Below are positions 27,388 to 36,062 of a stretch of DNA of 64,000 nt, piece by piece. Origin of the DNA: Streptomyces sp. NBC_01549 (GTDB taxonomy: Bacteria > Actinomycetota > Actinomycetes > Streptomycetales > Streptomycetaceae); assembly GCF_026339955.1 (NCBI RefSeq), contig NZ_JAPEPW010000002.1, positions 1,984,001-2,048,000 of the forward strand, given 5' to 3'. The position numbers and the translations under genes were made by a program. The notes beneath the pieces are model-generated. The model saw only the letters and a list, made by a program, of their open reading frames with translations. It ran no database searches and was not told the origin of the DNA. Numbering within the stretch: the first letter of the stretch is position 1; the number at the start of each line of letters is the position of its first letter.

Positions 27388-27993
27388 ATGACCGTCACCC
27401 CGGACACCGTCACCCCGGACATCGACCTCACCGCCCGACTCCCGAACCACCACGCCCTGCGAAACCGCCTCCTCGCGGCCGACTCCCGCCTCTTCGAAGC
27501 CGTCGCGGCCCGCCACTGGCCTGGCTGCGACCCCCTCCTGCCCAGACTGAGCCGCAGCGCGAACCACGGCCTCCTGTGGTTCGCCACAGCCGCGGCCGTG
27601 GCCGCGAGCCGCACCCCCCACGCCCGCCGAGCCGCCGCGAGCGGCCTCGCCTCGCTCACCCTCGCCTCCGCCACGATCAACACGGTGGGCAAGCGCTCGG
27701 TGCGCCGCCCCCGCCCACCCCTCACCCCGGTCCCCCTGACCCGCCGGCTCAAGCGGCAGCCGATCACCACCTCGTTCCCCTCGGGCCACTCCGCGTCGGC
27801 CGCCGCCTTCGCCACGGGCGTGGCACTGGAGTCGCGTGGCTGGGGCGCCGCGGTGGTACCGCTCGCCTCCGCCGTGGCCCTGTCCCGCGTCTACACCGGC
27901 GCCCACTTCCCGAGCGACGTCCTCGCCGGCGCGGCCCTGGGCACGGCCGCCGCCTACGCCGTACGAGGCCTGCTGACACGCCACCGACCGTGA
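27388..27993 (+). CDS. PAP2-family phosphatase (membrane lipid phosphatase type)
   Basis: The 201-aa protein carries the phosphatidic acid phosphatase 2 signature: KRSVRRPRP, then TSFPSGHSASAAAFA, then LSRVYTGAHFPSDVLAG, which contain the conserved Lys/Arg, Ser-Gly-His and Arg-His residues. Several hydrophobic stretches fit a membrane enzyme with an outward active site. It probably dephosphorylates undecaprenyl or lipid phosphates. The ATG at 27388 follows GGGGAG. Confidence 0.88.
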   Translation: MTVTPDTVTPDIDLTARLPNHHALRNRLLAADSRLFEAVAARHWPGCDPLLPRLSRSANHGLLWFATAAAVAASRTPHARRAAASGLASLTLASATINTVGKRSVRRPRPPLTPVPLTRRLKRQPITTSFPSGHSASAAAFATGVALESRGWGAAVVPLASAVALSRVYTGAHFPSDVLAGAALGTAAAYAVRGLLTRHRP

Positions 27994-28162
27994 CTCGTCC
28001 AGACGCCTCGCCCCCCATCAGCGCCCAACACCCACACCCACACCCACCCCTCACCTCTCAACACCCAACGGCCGTCCATATGGCAAGACATGGGTCTCAC
28101 CATTCGACATGCGGGCGTACGGTGATGCACAACCGACGAGACGACGCGAAGGGGAAACGGTC

Positions 28163-28984
28163 ATGTCGAAGTCGCAGGAGACCGCCGTCTACACACACGG
28201 CCACCACGAGTCCGTGCTGCGCTCGCACACCTGGCGCACGGCCGCCAACTCGGCCGCCTACCTCCTCGACTCGCTGAAGCCCCACATGAAGATCCTGGAC
28301 ATCGGCTGCGGACCGGGCACCATCACCGCCGACCTGGCGGAGCTGGCCCCCGACGGCCATGTCACCGCCGTCGACCACGCCCCGGGAATCCTGGACCAGG
28401 CCCGCGCGGTGGCCGCCGAACGCGGCCTGGACAACGTCGAGTTCGGAGTCGCGGACGTGCACGCCCTGGACTTCCCCGACGACACCTTCTGCGTGGTCCA
28501 CGCCCATCAGGTACTGCAGCACGTGGGCGACCCGGTGCAGGCGCTGCGCGAGATGTACCGGGTCACCAAGCCGGGCGGTTTCATCGCCGCCCGCGACGCG
28601 GACTACTCGGCGATGCCCTGGTATCCCGAGGTACCGGGCCTGCGCGACTGGCAGGACCTGTACCTGCGCGTCGCCCGCGCCAACGGGGGCGAACCGGAGG
28701 CGGGCCGCCGTCTCAAGTCGTGGGCACTGGCGGCCGGGATCAAGGACATCACGGCGACGTCCGGCACCTGGACCTTCGCCACCGAGGACGAGCGGGAGTG
28801 GTGGGGCGGGCTGTGGGCCGACCGCACGCTGGCCTCGGCGTACGCGGACCGCGCCACGGAGGGCGGACACGCGACCGCCGCGCAGCTGCGGGCCGTGTCG
28901 GAGGCGTGGCGGGAGTGGGCGCGGCAGGAGGACGGCTGGTTCTCCGTCCTGCACGGAGAGATTCTCTGCCGAAAGGAAGCGTGA
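28163..28984 (+). CDS. Class I SAM-dependent methyltransferase
   Basis: The 273-aa protein has motif I ILDIGCGPGTITADLAEL, TAVDHAPGILDQAR, VEFGVADVHALDFPDDTFCVVHAHQVLQHV and ALREMYRVTKPGGFIAARD, typical of UbiE/Methyltransf_11 enzymes. The substrate is unknown. I chose the ATG at 28163 with GGGGAA upstream. It is followed, 42 bp later, by a tiny hydrophobic protein gene. Confidence 0.88.
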   Translation: MSKSQETAVYTHGHHESVLRSHTWRTAANSAAYLLDSLKPHMKILDIGCGPGTITADLAELAPDGHVTAVDHAPGILDQARAVAAERGLDNVEFGVADVHALDFPDDTFCVVHAHQVLQHVGDPVQALREMYRVTKPGGFIAARDADYSAMPWYPEVPGLRDWQDLYLRVARANGGEPEAGRRLKSWALAAGIKDITATSGTWTFATEDEREWWGGLWADRTLASAYADRATEGGHATAAQLRAVSEAWREWARQEDGWFSVLHGEILCRKEA

Positions 28985-29026
28985 TCCGCCCGCTTCGGGA
29001 AACACGGACAGCAGGAGGTACACATT

Positions 29027-29197
29027 ATGGTTCCGATTCTTCTGGTACTACTGCTGGCCCTGGTTCTCTTCGGCGCCGGATTCGCAGTGAAGCTGCTCTG
29101 GTGGGTGGCGCTGGTGGTAATTGTCCTGTGGCTGCTGGGATTCCTGGTGCGCGGTACGAGCACCTCGGGGAGCAGGGGCCGATGGTACCGCTGGTGA
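29027..29197 (+). CDS. Small hydrophobic membrane protein (56 aa)
   Basis: The ATG at 29027, preceded by GCAGGAGGT, opens a 56-codon gene. The first about 45 residues form two hydrophobic helices (ILLVLLLALVLFGAGFAV, then WWVALVVIVLWLLGFLV), and the tail is RGTSTSGSRGRWYRW. It resembles the small 'hydrophobic protein' family common in streptomycetes (DUF5670-like). It lies after the methyltransferase gene and before a strong terminator, so it ends that transcription unit. Function is unknown. Confidence 0.75.
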   Translation: MVPILLVLLLALVLFGAGFAVKLLWWVALVVIVLWLLGFLVRGTSTSGSRGRWYRW

Positions 29198-29225
29198 TGC
29201 CATTCCCGTAAAGCAATTCACGGAG

Positions 29226-29259
29226 GCGGCCCGAGACCTGGTTTCAGGTCTCGGGCCGC
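29226..29259. terminator. Strong hairpin terminator (15-bp stem)
   Basis: A perfect 15-bp stem (29226-29240 with 29245-29259) and a GTTT loop lie 29 bp after the small hydrophobic protein gene. A short AT-rich stretch follows, but no U-tract. As a near-symmetric hairpin it could also end transcription from the opposite strand (transketolase). Confidence 0.85.
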
Positions 29260-29362
29260 AGGAATTTAACAGGCACCACAAGCATTGCGCGGCACGCCGA
29301 ATTCGAATTCAGCTTCGAATTCAGAATCATTCGAATTCGGCATCGGATTCAGCGGGTGCGGC

Positions 29363-31231
29363 TCAGCGCACGACCGCCGTCTCCACCAGTAGCCGCGCCG
29401 CCGCCGCGATCGACTCCGCGTCGATGCCCGCGGCGTGCAGTTGCTCGGCGGGGGTCGCCGAACCCGGCATCGTACGGACGGCGAGGCGGACCAGCCGCGG
29501 CACCGGGCGGCCGTCGAGGAACGCGTCGAGGATCGCGTCGCCGATGCCGCCCTCCTCACGGTGGTCCTCGACGGTCACGAGGCATCCGGTCTGTTCGGCG
29601 GCCTCACGCAGGGTGCGGAGGTCGACGGGCTTGACCGAGTAGAGGTCGATGACCCGGACCTGGATGCCCTCGCGGTCGAGCGACTCCGCGGCGGCCAGCG
29701 CCTCGTGGACGGTGACGCCCGCGGCGACGAGCGTCAGCCGGTCCTCGTCACCGGCGCGCAATACCTTGCTGCCGCCGACGGGGAACTCCTCGGTGGGGCT
29801 GTAGATCACCGGGGTGTCCCCGCGCGAGGTGCGCAAATAGCGGATGCCCTCGCAGTCCGCCATCGTGGCGACGAGTTTCGCCGTCTGGTTGGCGTCGCAC
29901 GGGTAGAGCACGGTCGTGCCGTACAGCGCCCGGAACATCGCCAGATCCTCCAGTGCCATCTGCGAGGGGCCGTCCTGGCCGATCGAGACGCCCGCGTGCG
30001 AGCCGACGAGGTTGATGCCGGAGCCGCTGATCGCGGCCATCCGGATGAAGTCGTGGGCACGGGTGAGGAACGCCGCGAACGTGGAGGCGTACGGCACCCA
30101 GTCGCGCGCGGCCATGCCGACGGCGGTCGCGACGAGTTGCTGTTCGGCGATGTAGCACTCGAAGAAGCGGTCGGGGTGTTCCTTGGCGAAGAACTCGGCA
30201 CGGGTGGAGTCGCTCACCTCGCCGTCCAGGACGACGACGTCACCGCGGGCGGTGCCGAGCGCGGCGAGCGCCTGCCCGTAGGCGTCGCGGGTGGCGGCCT
30301 TGTCCCCGGTGTCGTAGCGGGGCAGTTCGAGGTGGCCGGAGCGGACGGCGTGCAACACCCTTGCCGGAGGCGGCTGTTGGACCTCCACGTGCAGGTTGCG
30401 TACTCCGCCGAGTTCGGTGATCGCCTCCTCGGCGTCCGGCAGCGGCTTGCCGTGCAGGCCCTCGCGGTCCTGGACGGACTCGACGCCCTTGCCCTTGAGG
30501 GTGCGGGCGATGATCGCGGTCGGCTGTCCCGCGGTGGACTCGGCCTCGGCGTACGCGCGGTCGATCGCCTCGACGTCGTGTCCGTCGATCTCCACGGTGT
30601 GCCAGCCGAACGCCTGGAAGCGGCGCGCGTACGCGTCCAGGTCGTGGCCGTGCCGGGTCGGGCCGCGCTGGCCCAGCCGGTTGACGTCGATGATCGCGAC
30701 GAGGTTGTCGAGGTGCTCGTATCCGGCGTACTCGGCGCCCTCCCAGACCGACCCCTCGGCGAGTTCGCTGTCGCCGCACAGCACCCACACCCGATAGCCG
30801 GTGTGGTCGAGCCGCTTGCCGGCCAGGGCGATACCGACCCCCACGGGCAGCCCCTGGCCGAGCGAGCCGGTGGCGGTCTCGACCCACGGCAGCCGCCGGG
30901 GTGTCGGATGCCCTTCGAGCCGGCTGCCGAGCTTGCGGAAGGTGAGCAGTTCGGCCTCGCTGATGGCCCCGGCCGCCCGGTACGCGGCGTACAGGAGAGG
31001 TGAGGCATGCCCCTTGGAGAGGACGAAACGGTCATTGCCGTGATGCTGGGGGCGCTCGAAGTCGTAGCGCATGTGCTTGGCCAGGAGCACCGCCATCAGG
31101 TCGGCGGCGGACATCGAGGACGTGGGGTGCCCGGATCCCGCGGCGGCGGCAGCGCGCACACTGTCGACCCGCAACTGCTGGGCCAGTTCGGTGAGGTGAC
31201 GGGTCTTCATGGGGTTCACGGTGGTATTCAT
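29363..31231 (-). CDS. tkt: Transketolase
   Basis: The 622-aa protein has the transketolase N-domain motifs SGHPTSSMSAADLMAVLL, GSLGQGLPVGVGIALAG and GDSELAEGSVWEGAEYAG (thiamine diphosphate/Mg binding). The pyrimidine domain has FECYIAEQQLVATAVGMA and a central SHAGVSIGQDGPSQMALED. A C-terminal transketolase domain (LTLVAAGVTVHEAL) completes it. It transfers C2 units in the pentose phosphate pathway. I chose the ATG at 31231 (RBS GGAGAG); the open frame upstream is non-coding. It lies alone, with no transaldolase partner, so it may be a secondary tkt. Confidence 0.93.
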   Translation of the reverse strand: MNTTVNPMKTRHLTELAQQLRVDSVRAAAAAGSGHPTSSMSAADLMAVLLAKHMRYDFERPQHHGNDRFVLSKGHASPLLYAAYRAAGAISEAELLTFRKLGSRLEGHPTPRRLPWVETATGSLGQGLPVGVGIALAGKRLDHTGYRVWVLCGDSELAEGSVWEGAEYAGYEHLDNLVAIIDVNRLGQRGPTRHGHDLDAYARRFQAFGWHTVEIDGHDVEAIDRAYAEAESTAGQPTAIIARTLKGKGVESVQDREGLHGKPLPDAEEAITELGGVRNLHVEVQQPPPARVLHAVRSGHLELPRYDTGDKAATRDAYGQALAALGTARGDVVVLDGEVSDSTRAEFFAKEHPDRFFECYIAEQQLVATAVGMAARDWVPYASTFAAFLTRAHDFIRMAAISGSGINLVGSHAGVSIGQDGPSQMALEDLAMFRALYGTTVLYPCDANQTAKLVATMADCEGIRYLRTSRGDTPVIYSPTEEFPVGGSKVLRAGDEDRLTLVAAGVTVHEALAAAESLDREGIQVRVIDLYSVKPVDLRTLREAAEQTGCLVTVEDHREEGGIGDAILDAFLDGRPVPRLVRLAVRTMPGSATPAEQLHAAGIDAESIAAAARLLVETAVVR

Positions 31232-31403
31232 GTCTCTCCTTCCGGACGGCTCGCGAAGACACCGGGGAACCGGCGACCCGTTCGGGTTCCGGCGATGCGG
31301 TGTCCAGCGGCCAGTCGGCCGCGGCGCGGACGCGGTTGCGAACACCTCGGGACGGCCCGGTACGCCCTCCCGCGGCGGCTGCTTGCGTACCAGCACTTCG
31401 GGT

Positions 31404-31764
31404 CGTCGGACGTGGGGGCCGGCTCCACCTGCCGGGTCACGTGGTCCCGGAGGTACAGCGCCTCGGGCAGTCCACGGTAGCCGTGCGCGTACTCGGCTAC
31501 ACCGGGCACGGGCAGCAGCTTGTTCACGCCGCCGACGGCCAGCACGAAACGATCGTACGTCAGCGTGCCAGAGAGCGAGACGGTGACACGGCGTGGTTCC
31601 AGGACGCCGACGGCGACCTGGGGCAGCAGGGGCGGATACGGAAAGTAGTCGGTCGGATCGAGAAGGGTGATGCCGGCCTCGTGCCGGGGCGGCCGCGCCG
31701 GCGTGCGAGCGGTTCGGTACGCGGCGAAGCCGGCACCGACGATCACGCTGCGGGGTCGACTCAT
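31404..31764 (-). pseudogene. Remnant of a type II NADH dehydrogenase gene
   Basis: From an ATG at 31764 the reading frame gives MSRPRSVIVGAGFAAYRTART, a degraded FAD-binding Rossmann start. ITLLDPTDYFPYPPLLPQVAVGVLEPRRVTVSLSGTL follows, then TYDRFVLAVGGVNKLLPVPGV, GYRGLPEALYLRDHVTRQVE and SDDPK. These are NDH-2/FAD-dependent oxidoreductase blocks. An internal part between SLSGTL and TYDRF (the usual substrate loop) is missing, and the sequence stops near 31404 without the NAD-binding half. It is a truncated gene remnant of a family common in streptomycetes. Confidence 0.75.
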
Positions 31765-31941
31765 GTTCGCCTCCGGCGATGTCGCTCGTACGTCGTACGG
31801 GGCTTTCCGCGTCCCCCTGGCCGGGGCACCCAAACCCCGGGGCTCCGGTGTTTCACCCTCGTCTCCGGGCGTGACTCGGCTGTCCGGAGGAGACGTCCGA
31901 AACGATCTCGTCCACCGTCGTGCCCAACTAAGCTCGTCCGC

Positions 31942-32298
31942 ATGGAGATTCTGGGAGCCACGTTGCGGATCTGCGTCGACGACCTGGAGGCTTCGGTCCC
32001 CTTCTACGAAAGACTTGCGGGTGGGCAGGCCCTGCGGTTCGAGCGCGGCGGTGTGTCGGTGGCGGCGGTGGGCTGTTTCCTGCTCATGAGTGGACCCGAG
32101 GCCGATCTGGAGGTCCTGCGGAAGGTCTCCGCGACCATCGCCGTCAAGGACGTCGAGGACGCGCACCGGGTGCTCACTGAGCTGGGGGCGCGGATTCTGG
32201 CGGGGCCGGTGGGGACGCCGGCGGGGCGCAATCTGATCGCCATGCATCCGGACGGGGTCGTGTACGAGTACGTCGACCGCGGAGCCACATCACACTGA
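31942..32298 (+). CDS. VOC-superfamily (glyoxalase-like) protein
   Basis: The 118-aa protein starts MEILGATLRICVDDLEASVPFYERLAG, a typical glyoxalase/bleomycin-resistance beta-alpha-beta start, and ends with AGRNLIAMHPDGVVYEYVDR. A metal-binding Glu near the C-terminus (YEYVD) fits; the second half carries the expected ARILAGPVGTPAG loop. The function, resistance or small-molecule conversion, is not clear. The ATG at 31942 is well placed after the upstream remnant. Confidence 0.8.
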   Translation: MEILGATLRICVDDLEASVPFYERLAGGQALRFERGGVSVAAVGCFLLMSGPEADLEVLRKVSATIAVKDVEDAHRVLTELGARILAGPVGTPAGRNLIAMHPDGVVYEYVDRGATSH

Positions 32299-32309
32299 CC
32301 AGCCCCGCC

Positions 32310-32438
32310 CCGAATCGCTCGGCTGCGGGCCGGTGGAGGCTTGTCGCGCAGTTCCCCGCGCCCCTGAAGGGGGGCTGGGGGCGGAGCCCCCAGGTGCGGA
32401 TGGGACGGGTAGGGGCGGCGGGGGCGAGGAAAAGCTAG
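32310..32438 (+). repeat. Dispersed intergenic GC-rich repeat, copy 3 (rearranged)
   Basis: This copy contains a first module with GGCTTGTCGCGCAGTTCCCC then GCGCCCCTGAAG. A second module follows with GGGGGCGGAGCCCCCAGG and GGGACGGGTAGGGGCGGCGG. The two modules have opposite relative orientations compared with copy 2. It lies between VOC and DUF5107 genes. Confidence 0.75.
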
Positions 32439-34441
32439 TTGGGGGTTTCGCGCATGCGGAAGTCGTAGTGGGGCGGGAGTGGCTCGTCCGTCAGACGGGC
32501 CCACAGGGCGGTGATGGTCTCCGCCCCCTCCCGCAGGTCAGCGACTTCGAACGCCTCGTCGAAGACGGCCCGCGCCCCGTCCCGATCCCCCTCCCCGAGA
32601 AGCAACTCCACCTCAAGCAGACGGAACCGCCCACGCGCACGCGTGCCGGGTCGCAACCGATCCCAGACCCGCCGCGCCTCCCCGGTACGCCGCACCGCGA
32701 GCAACGCCCCCACCGCCTCCCGCCCGAGCGCCGCCGTCGCCGCGGTCCAGGCCGGACCGTCGTCACGCCGCTCCTGACACAGGTCGTCGAAGGCCTCGGC
32801 GTACCGGTCGGCGGCCCGTTCCCGGTTGCCGGCCTCCTGGTCGGCGACGGCCAGGCACCGCAGCAACGGCCACAGCGACGGGGCGAGTTCGAGCGCCCGC
32901 TCCCAGCTGCGCACGGCCTGCGCCAGGTCCCCGGCGTGCCACTGCGCGACGCCGAGGTGGTACTCGGTGAGCGGTTTCGCGGGCGCGGTCTCCAGCATGT
33001 CCCGCCAGTGCGGGGCGACCAGACTCTCGCCGGGTGGCCCGACCCGCCGCGGCTCCGGGAAGGCGCCGGTCCGCAGGAGCTCCACCCAGGGCGCCTGCGC
33101 CTCCCCGAGCGTGGACTCCTCGAACGGCGTCCCGGGCAGCTTGTAGGAGGTGCGCAGCACTTCGAGCGCACCCCAGCCGGACCCGACGGCCAGCACCTCA
33201 CCGGGCTCGGTGTCGGCGTGCGGCAACCACGCCTCGTACGCCGTGTCGACGTCCTCCCGAGGCAGAACGCCCGACAGCCCGCGTTCCACCTCGGCCCGCG
33301 CGACCGCCCAGTCCGCCCCGTGCACCGCCCCCGCATCCGTCGCCAGCGGCCCGTACGCCTCCAGCCAGGACACCTCGCTCTCCGCCTCCAGCCGGACGTG
33401 CTCCAGCTGGGTGCGGGCGAGCCCGGCCTGGATCTCGCAGTAGCCGCCGGTGCCGGGCTCGGTGAGCCATTCCTGCCAGCGCCGTCCGCCCGGACCTGAG
33501 CCCCAGACGAACAGCTTGCGCCCGCGCAGCACGTCGGTGGACGTCTGCACGAGCCCGTCGCCCGCGTCGTCGAGCGCGGCGATCCAGCGGCGCTGCCCGT
33601 CGGGCACCTCGTAGAAGTAGTCGGCGGGGAAGACGCCGCGCGGCGGATATGTGCGGTCCACTCCCTCGTGCTCGGGTACCGGCACCTTCCGCAGCCGCCG
33701 CTCGTACCCGAAGTGCCAGGCCTCGTCCGCGGGAGCCAGCACCCTGCGTTCCTCGGGGACGGCGATGTTGGACCACCAGTACAGGGGCGCGGGCTTCTCG
33801 TGCGGATTGCGGACACGGACGCCGACGTGGAGGAAGTCGGATCCGTCCGGGAGCCACAGGTCGACCTGGAAGGGCAGGTCGCGCAGCCGTTCCCACTCCC
33901 ACAGGCGGAGCATCTCTCCCCCACTGCCTGAACGGCGTGGGCGGTGCCCCCAGCCGTCGGGGGCGGGGACGCGGGCGGCGTGCACGGGGGCGCAGGACAG
34001 GGTGGTGTGGCCGGTCGCGCCGATGTTCCACTCGATGCCGCCGGAGATCCAGGCTCCGTTGAGGGCGAAGCAGGCGGGCTGCACCACCGGGTTGCGGTAG
34101 AGGAGTTCGCGCTGTGAGGGCTTGTGGAACAGCGAGACCACCCTGCCGCCGTAGCCCGGCAGCACCACCGCCCGCAGCCGGTCGTTCTCGATCACGATCG
34201 TGTCGATCCCGTGCTGCTCGCGCCGTCTGTCGTACCCGTCCCGGATGCGCTCGGGCAGGATGCTGCGCAGTGGTTCGTAGCGGATCTGGCGGGCCATGTC
34301 GCGCGGCAGGTGGGCGTCTTCGCGGTCGTCGACACGGTGTGTCTCGTCGAGCGGCCGCAGGGGTGGCAGCGGGTTGTCCTGGCCCAACTCCGCTACCGGC
34401 AGGGTCAGTACGTCACGTCGGATCGTCGTCACGATGACCAT
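32435..34441 (-). CDS. DUF5107 domain protein with C-terminal TPR-like helices
   Basis: The 668-aa protein has a central DUF5107 beta-sandwich-like part (TIVIENDRLRAVVLPGYGGRVVSLFHKPSQRELLYRNPVVQPACFALNGAWISGGIEWNIG), a block also seen in sugar-epimerase-like folds. A helical C-terminal TPR-like region follows (TEYHLGVAQWHAGDLAQAVRSWERALELAPSLW). It probably binds or modifies carbohydrate; the role is unknown. Near residues 165-180 the frame contains an odd segment (DGWGHRPRRSGSGGEM) encoded by a tandem palindrome, described separately. Confidence 0.82.
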   Translation of the reverse strand: MVIVTTIRRDVLTLPVAELGQDNPLPPLRPLDETHRVDDREDAHLPRDMARQIRYEPLRSILPERIRDGYDRRREQHGIDTIVIENDRLRAVVLPGYGGRVVSLFHKPSQRELLYRNPVVQPACFALNGAWISGGIEWNIGATGHTTLSCAPVHAARVPAPDGWGHRPRRSGSGGEMLRLWEWERLRDLPFQVDLWLPDGSDFLHVGVRVRNPHEKPAPLYWWSNIAVPEERRVLAPADEAWHFGYERRLRKVPVPEHEGVDRTYPPRGVFPADYFYEVPDGQRRWIAALDDAGDGLVQTSTDVLRGRKLFVWGSGPGGRRWQEWLTEPGTGGYCEIQAGLARTQLEHVRLEAESEVSWLEAYGPLATDAGAVHGADWAVARAEVERGLSGVLPREDVDTAYEAWLPHADTEPGEVLAVGSGWGALEVLRTSYKLPGTPFEESTLGEAQAPWVELLRTGAFPEPRRVGPPGESLVAPHWRDMLETAPAKPLTEYHLGVAQWHAGDLAQAVRSWERALELAPSLWPLLRCLAVADQEAGNRERAADRYAEAFDDLCQERRDDGPAWTAATAALGREAVGALLAVRRTGEARRVWDRLRPGTRARGRFRLLEVELLLGEGDRDGARAVFDEAFEVADLREGAETITALWARLTDEPLPPHYDFRMRETPN
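33918..33964. repeat. Tandem palindromes inserted inside a coding region
   Basis: Two adjacent stem-loops, 33918-33944 (CCCAC and GCC arms paired with GGC and GTGGG) and 33946-33964 (GCCCCC/GGGGGC), lie within the DUF5107 gene. They encode a Gly/Arg-rich segment between conserved parts. They look like an intergenic-type repeat that landed in frame. Confidence 0.6.
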
Positions 34442-34555
34442 GGAACAGCGACATCGACCACCTGACCAGGGTGTCCGCTCGTCAGGATCCGGTCAGGATT
34501 CCGCAAAGGCGACGACGGCATCGGTGGAAGACGACGCTGGTGTTCGAAGGGAGGT

Positions 34556-35107
34556 TCAGCTCGCGCGGAGCATCTCCGAGGTGATCGCCCATCGCTCGTG
34601 GTCGCGCCACGCCCCGTCGATGTAGATGAAGTCCGGCGAGAACCCCTCCAGCCGGAACCCGCAGCGCCGGGCAAGGGCGATCGAGGCCGAGTTCCGGGGC
34701 TGGACGTTGATCTCCAGCCGGTGCAGCCCCATCGGCCCGAAGGCGTGGCGGACCACGAGCCCCAGCCCCTCGGCCATGAGCCCGCGCCCCGTGGCGTGTG
34801 CGAAGGCGCCGTAGCCCAGCGCCCCGCACAGGAAGCCGCCCTCGACGATGTTGTTGATGTTGATGAAGCCCGCGATGGCCCCGCTGTCCCGTTCGCAGAC
34901 CAAAAACCCGGCCTTCGTCCGGTCCTCGATGAGCCGCCCCGCGTACGCGGCGTACGCGTCGACGCTGCCGGGCGGGAAGAGCCAGGGCTGGTGCAGCGCC
35001 TTGCTCTCCCGGACTCGCGCGGTGAACTCGGCGGCGTCCTCGTAGGTGAAGTGCCGGATGCCCACGCGGGGGCCCTCGGCGAGATAGGCGGAGGCGTTCT
35101 CAGGCAT
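34556..35107 (-). CDS. GNAT acetyltransferase (RimJ/RimL type)
   Basis: The 183-aa protein has the GNAT order: an acceptor-binding N-domain, GAIAGFININNIVEGGFLCGALGYGAFAHATGRGLMAEGLGLVVRHAF (acetyl-CoA pyrophosphate loop HATGRGLM), then INVQPRNSASIALARRCGFRLEG. It probably acetylates a protein N-terminus or small amine. The ATG at 35107 precedes MPENASAYLAEGP. Confidence 0.87.
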   Translation of the reverse strand: MPENASAYLAEGPRVGIRHFTYEDAAEFTARVRESKALHQPWLFPPGSVDAYAAYAGRLIEDRTKAGFLVCERDSGAIAGFININNIVEGGFLCGALGYGAFAHATGRGLMAEGLGLVVRHAFGPMGLHRLEINVQPRNSASIALARRCGFRLEGFSPDFIYIDGAWRDHERWAITSEMLRAS

Positions 35108-35132
35108 CCCGACACACTACGCGACGGCGCCG

Positions 35133-36062
35133 CTAGACAAGAGCCGGCTGCTCCAGCGTCAGGGTCCCGGCGTCCGCGTCGAGTTCGGCCCGTACCCCGA
35201 AGGGGATCGTCAACGCACCTTCACCGTGCCCGAATCCGAACTCCTCGACGACCGGCACCCCGAGCCTGGCGAGCCGGTCGGTGAGCAGCGTGCGCACTTG
35301 CTCGTACGGCGAGCAGCGCGCCCAGGAGCCGAGCAGGACCCCGGTGACCCCGTCCAGCCAGCCGGCCCGCAGGAGTTGGGTGAGCGCCCGGTCCAGGCGG
35401 TACGTCTCCTCGCCCACGTCCTCCAGGCAGAGCAGCCCGCCACGCGCGGAGGTCCGGGCGTGCGGGGTGCCCAGGTCGGCTGCGAGCAGGCTCAGGCAGC
35501 CGCCGAGCACAACTCCCGTGGCGTGGCCGGGTACGAGAGGCGGCGCGCCCCCGCCGGACTCGATCACCCGTACCGTCTCCGGTTCGAAGAGGGTCGCCCG
35601 GAGGTGCTCCTGTGCCCGCGTGTTCTTGATGAAGTCGACGGCCGCGACCATGGGCCCGTGCAGGGTCACCAGGCCCGCGCGGTTCGCGAACGCCTCGTGC
35701 AGCGCCGTGATGTCGCTGAAGCCGAGGAACACCTTGGGCCCGGCGGCCCGTATCGCGTCCCAGTCGAGGAGGTCGACCATGCGTTGGGCGCCGTAGCCGC
35801 CGCGGGCGCACAGCACCGCGGCCACGTCCGGGTCGCACCAGGCGGTCTGGAGGTCGGCGGCCCGGTCGGCGTCGGTGCCCGCGAGGTAGGTGAACTCGGG
35901 GTGGCGGTCCAGGACATGCGGTGCCACGACGGGGTCGAGGTCCCAGCCGCGCAGGATGTCGAGGCCTGCCGCCAGCCGCTCCTCGGGCACGGGCCCGCTG
36001 GGGGCGACGACGGCGACGCGGGCCCCGGGGGCGAGACGGGTGGGACGGGTCAGGGCTTTCAC
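35133..36062 (-). CDS. S66 LD-carboxypeptidase
   Basis: The 309-aa enzyme has the nucleophile block PKVFLGFSDITALHEAF and CLEDVGEETYRLDR with the catalytic Glu. The C-terminal GFGHGEGALTIPFG carries the catalytic His. Family S66 cleaves the L,D bond of murein tetrapeptides or microcin-like N-acyl amides (LdcA/MccF). The GTG at 36062 overlaps the stop of the S9 peptidase gene by four bases. It is the last gene of a four-peptidase operon. Confidence 0.9.
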   Translation of the reverse strand: MKALTRPTRLAPGARVAVVAPSGPVPEERLAAGLDILRGWDLDPVVAPHVLDRHPEFTYLAGTDADRAADLQTAWCDPDVAAVLCARGGYGAQRMVDLLDWDAIRAAGPKVFLGFSDITALHEAFANRAGLVTLHGPMVAAVDFIKNTRAQEHLRATLFEPETVRVIESGGGAPPLVPGHATGVVLGGCLSLLAADLGTPHARTSARGGLLCLEDVGEETYRLDRALTQLLRAGWLDGVTGVLLGSWARCSPYEQVRTLLTDRLARLGVPVVEEFGFGHGEGALTIPFGVRAELDADAGTLTLEQPALV

